This document shows positions 63,940 to 64,000 of a DNA stretch of 64,000 nt, piece after piece. Each line of letters opens with the position of its first letter. Position 1 is the first letter of the stretch. Under the pieces are notes generated by a model. The model did no database searches, was not told the DNA's origin, and worked only from the letters and a program-made list of their open reading frames with translations. Made by a program: the position numbers and the translations under genes. Origin of the DNA: an uncultured Oscillospiraceae bacterium (GTDB lineage Bacteria; Bacillota; Clostridia; Oscillospirales; Oscillospiraceae); the NCBI GenBank assembly GCA_944382965.1, contig CALWOA010000008.1, positions 39,676 through 103,675 of the forward strand, read 5' to 3'.

Positions 63940-64000
63940 GTCAACCCCCGGCTATGCCGGGGGCAAAAAAATAGCTTCTAGCGAGGAGTAAAGTAGACAA
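63940..64000 (+). mobile_element. Possible left end of an IS200-type element, cut by the window edge
   Basis: A CCCCCGGC-TAT-GCCGGGGG hairpin (about 63945-63963) is followed by AAAAAAATAGCTTCTAGCG and then GAGGAGT near 63983-63989, a ribosome site with room for a start codon just past the end. A hairpin leader before a small ORF is the IS200/IS605 left-end layout. No transposase is visible, so this is tentative. Confidence 0.4.

Noticed and set aside
63945-63963. Hairpin read as a CRISPR repeat
   Set aside because: Only one copy is present before the window ends, with no spacer-repeat pattern, so a CRISPR call cannot be supported.

Overview
The window looks like chromosomal DNA from a spore-forming Firmicute of the class Clostridia, probably a gut Oscillospirales (Ruminococcaceae/Oscillospiraceae-like) organism. 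The evidence is the spoIIGA-sigE pair, a PolC replicase, Rex, DegV, a GntR/YtrA-type regulator, a non-mevalonate isoprenoid pathway, strong AGGAGG ribosome sites, sigma-A promoters with 17-base spacers, and moderately high G+C with short gaps. I see no rRNA, tRNA or CRISPR array. All assignments are read from sequence only.

Layout. 1-1075: tail of a Cys-rich gene, flavodoxin, DtxR-family regulator. 1092-7817 (minus): a two-component system, then a four-gene ABC system (ATPase, GldF-like permease, GldG-like protein, DUF4340 protein) whose genes overlap by 4 bases each. 7858-14892 (mostly minus): plsY; a GntR-controlled ABC pair with a perfect inverted-repeat operator; a CcdA/TlpA redox pair; an F420-ligase-like protein; MarR-DegV. 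14956-17236 (plus): two CobW-type GTPases, the first with a long His/Cys-rich tandem repeat. 17238-24580: small regulator/membrane pair, rarA, DUF951, spoIIGA-sigE, rex with a 16-bp inverted repeat, an ECF sigma factor with a frameshifted partner, and a DUF975 protein.

24581-37176: glnS (minus) diverges from a long housekeeping run pyrH-frr-uppS-cdsA-dxr-rseP-ispG-polC (nucleotide, translation, lipid/isoprenoid, membrane proteolysis, replication). 37216-47079: transport and salvage (alanine symporter, uridine phosphorylase, nicotinate phosphoribosyltransferase, NCS2 purine permease), asnS, a GIY-YIG protein, a Cdd1-like protein, a thioesterase with an unknown partner, and an M28 peptidase.

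47130-54559 (minus): complete F1Fo ATP synthase operon atpZ-I-B-E-F-H-A-G-D-C. Its c subunit carries two carboxylates at the ion site, which suggests Na+ coupling. 54717-58984 (plus): small membrane protein, recD2, comF, mreB. 58986-61724 (minus): feoA-feoB-Cys-rich protein with two matching TTAGC-N4-GCTAA operator-like repeats, which may be targets of a DtxR-type regulator like the one at the window start. 61842-64000: an LtaS-like sulfatase, then a hairpin and ribosome site that look like the left end of an IS200-type element cut by the window edge.

The most notable items are the two-carboxylate ATP synthase rotor, the repeat-bearing CobW operon with a fused CobW-DUF1980-like protein, the paired iron-box repeats in feo, the large inverted repeat over the rex promoter, the frameshifted anti-sigma-like gene, and the F420-ligase-like gene in an organism not expected to make F420.
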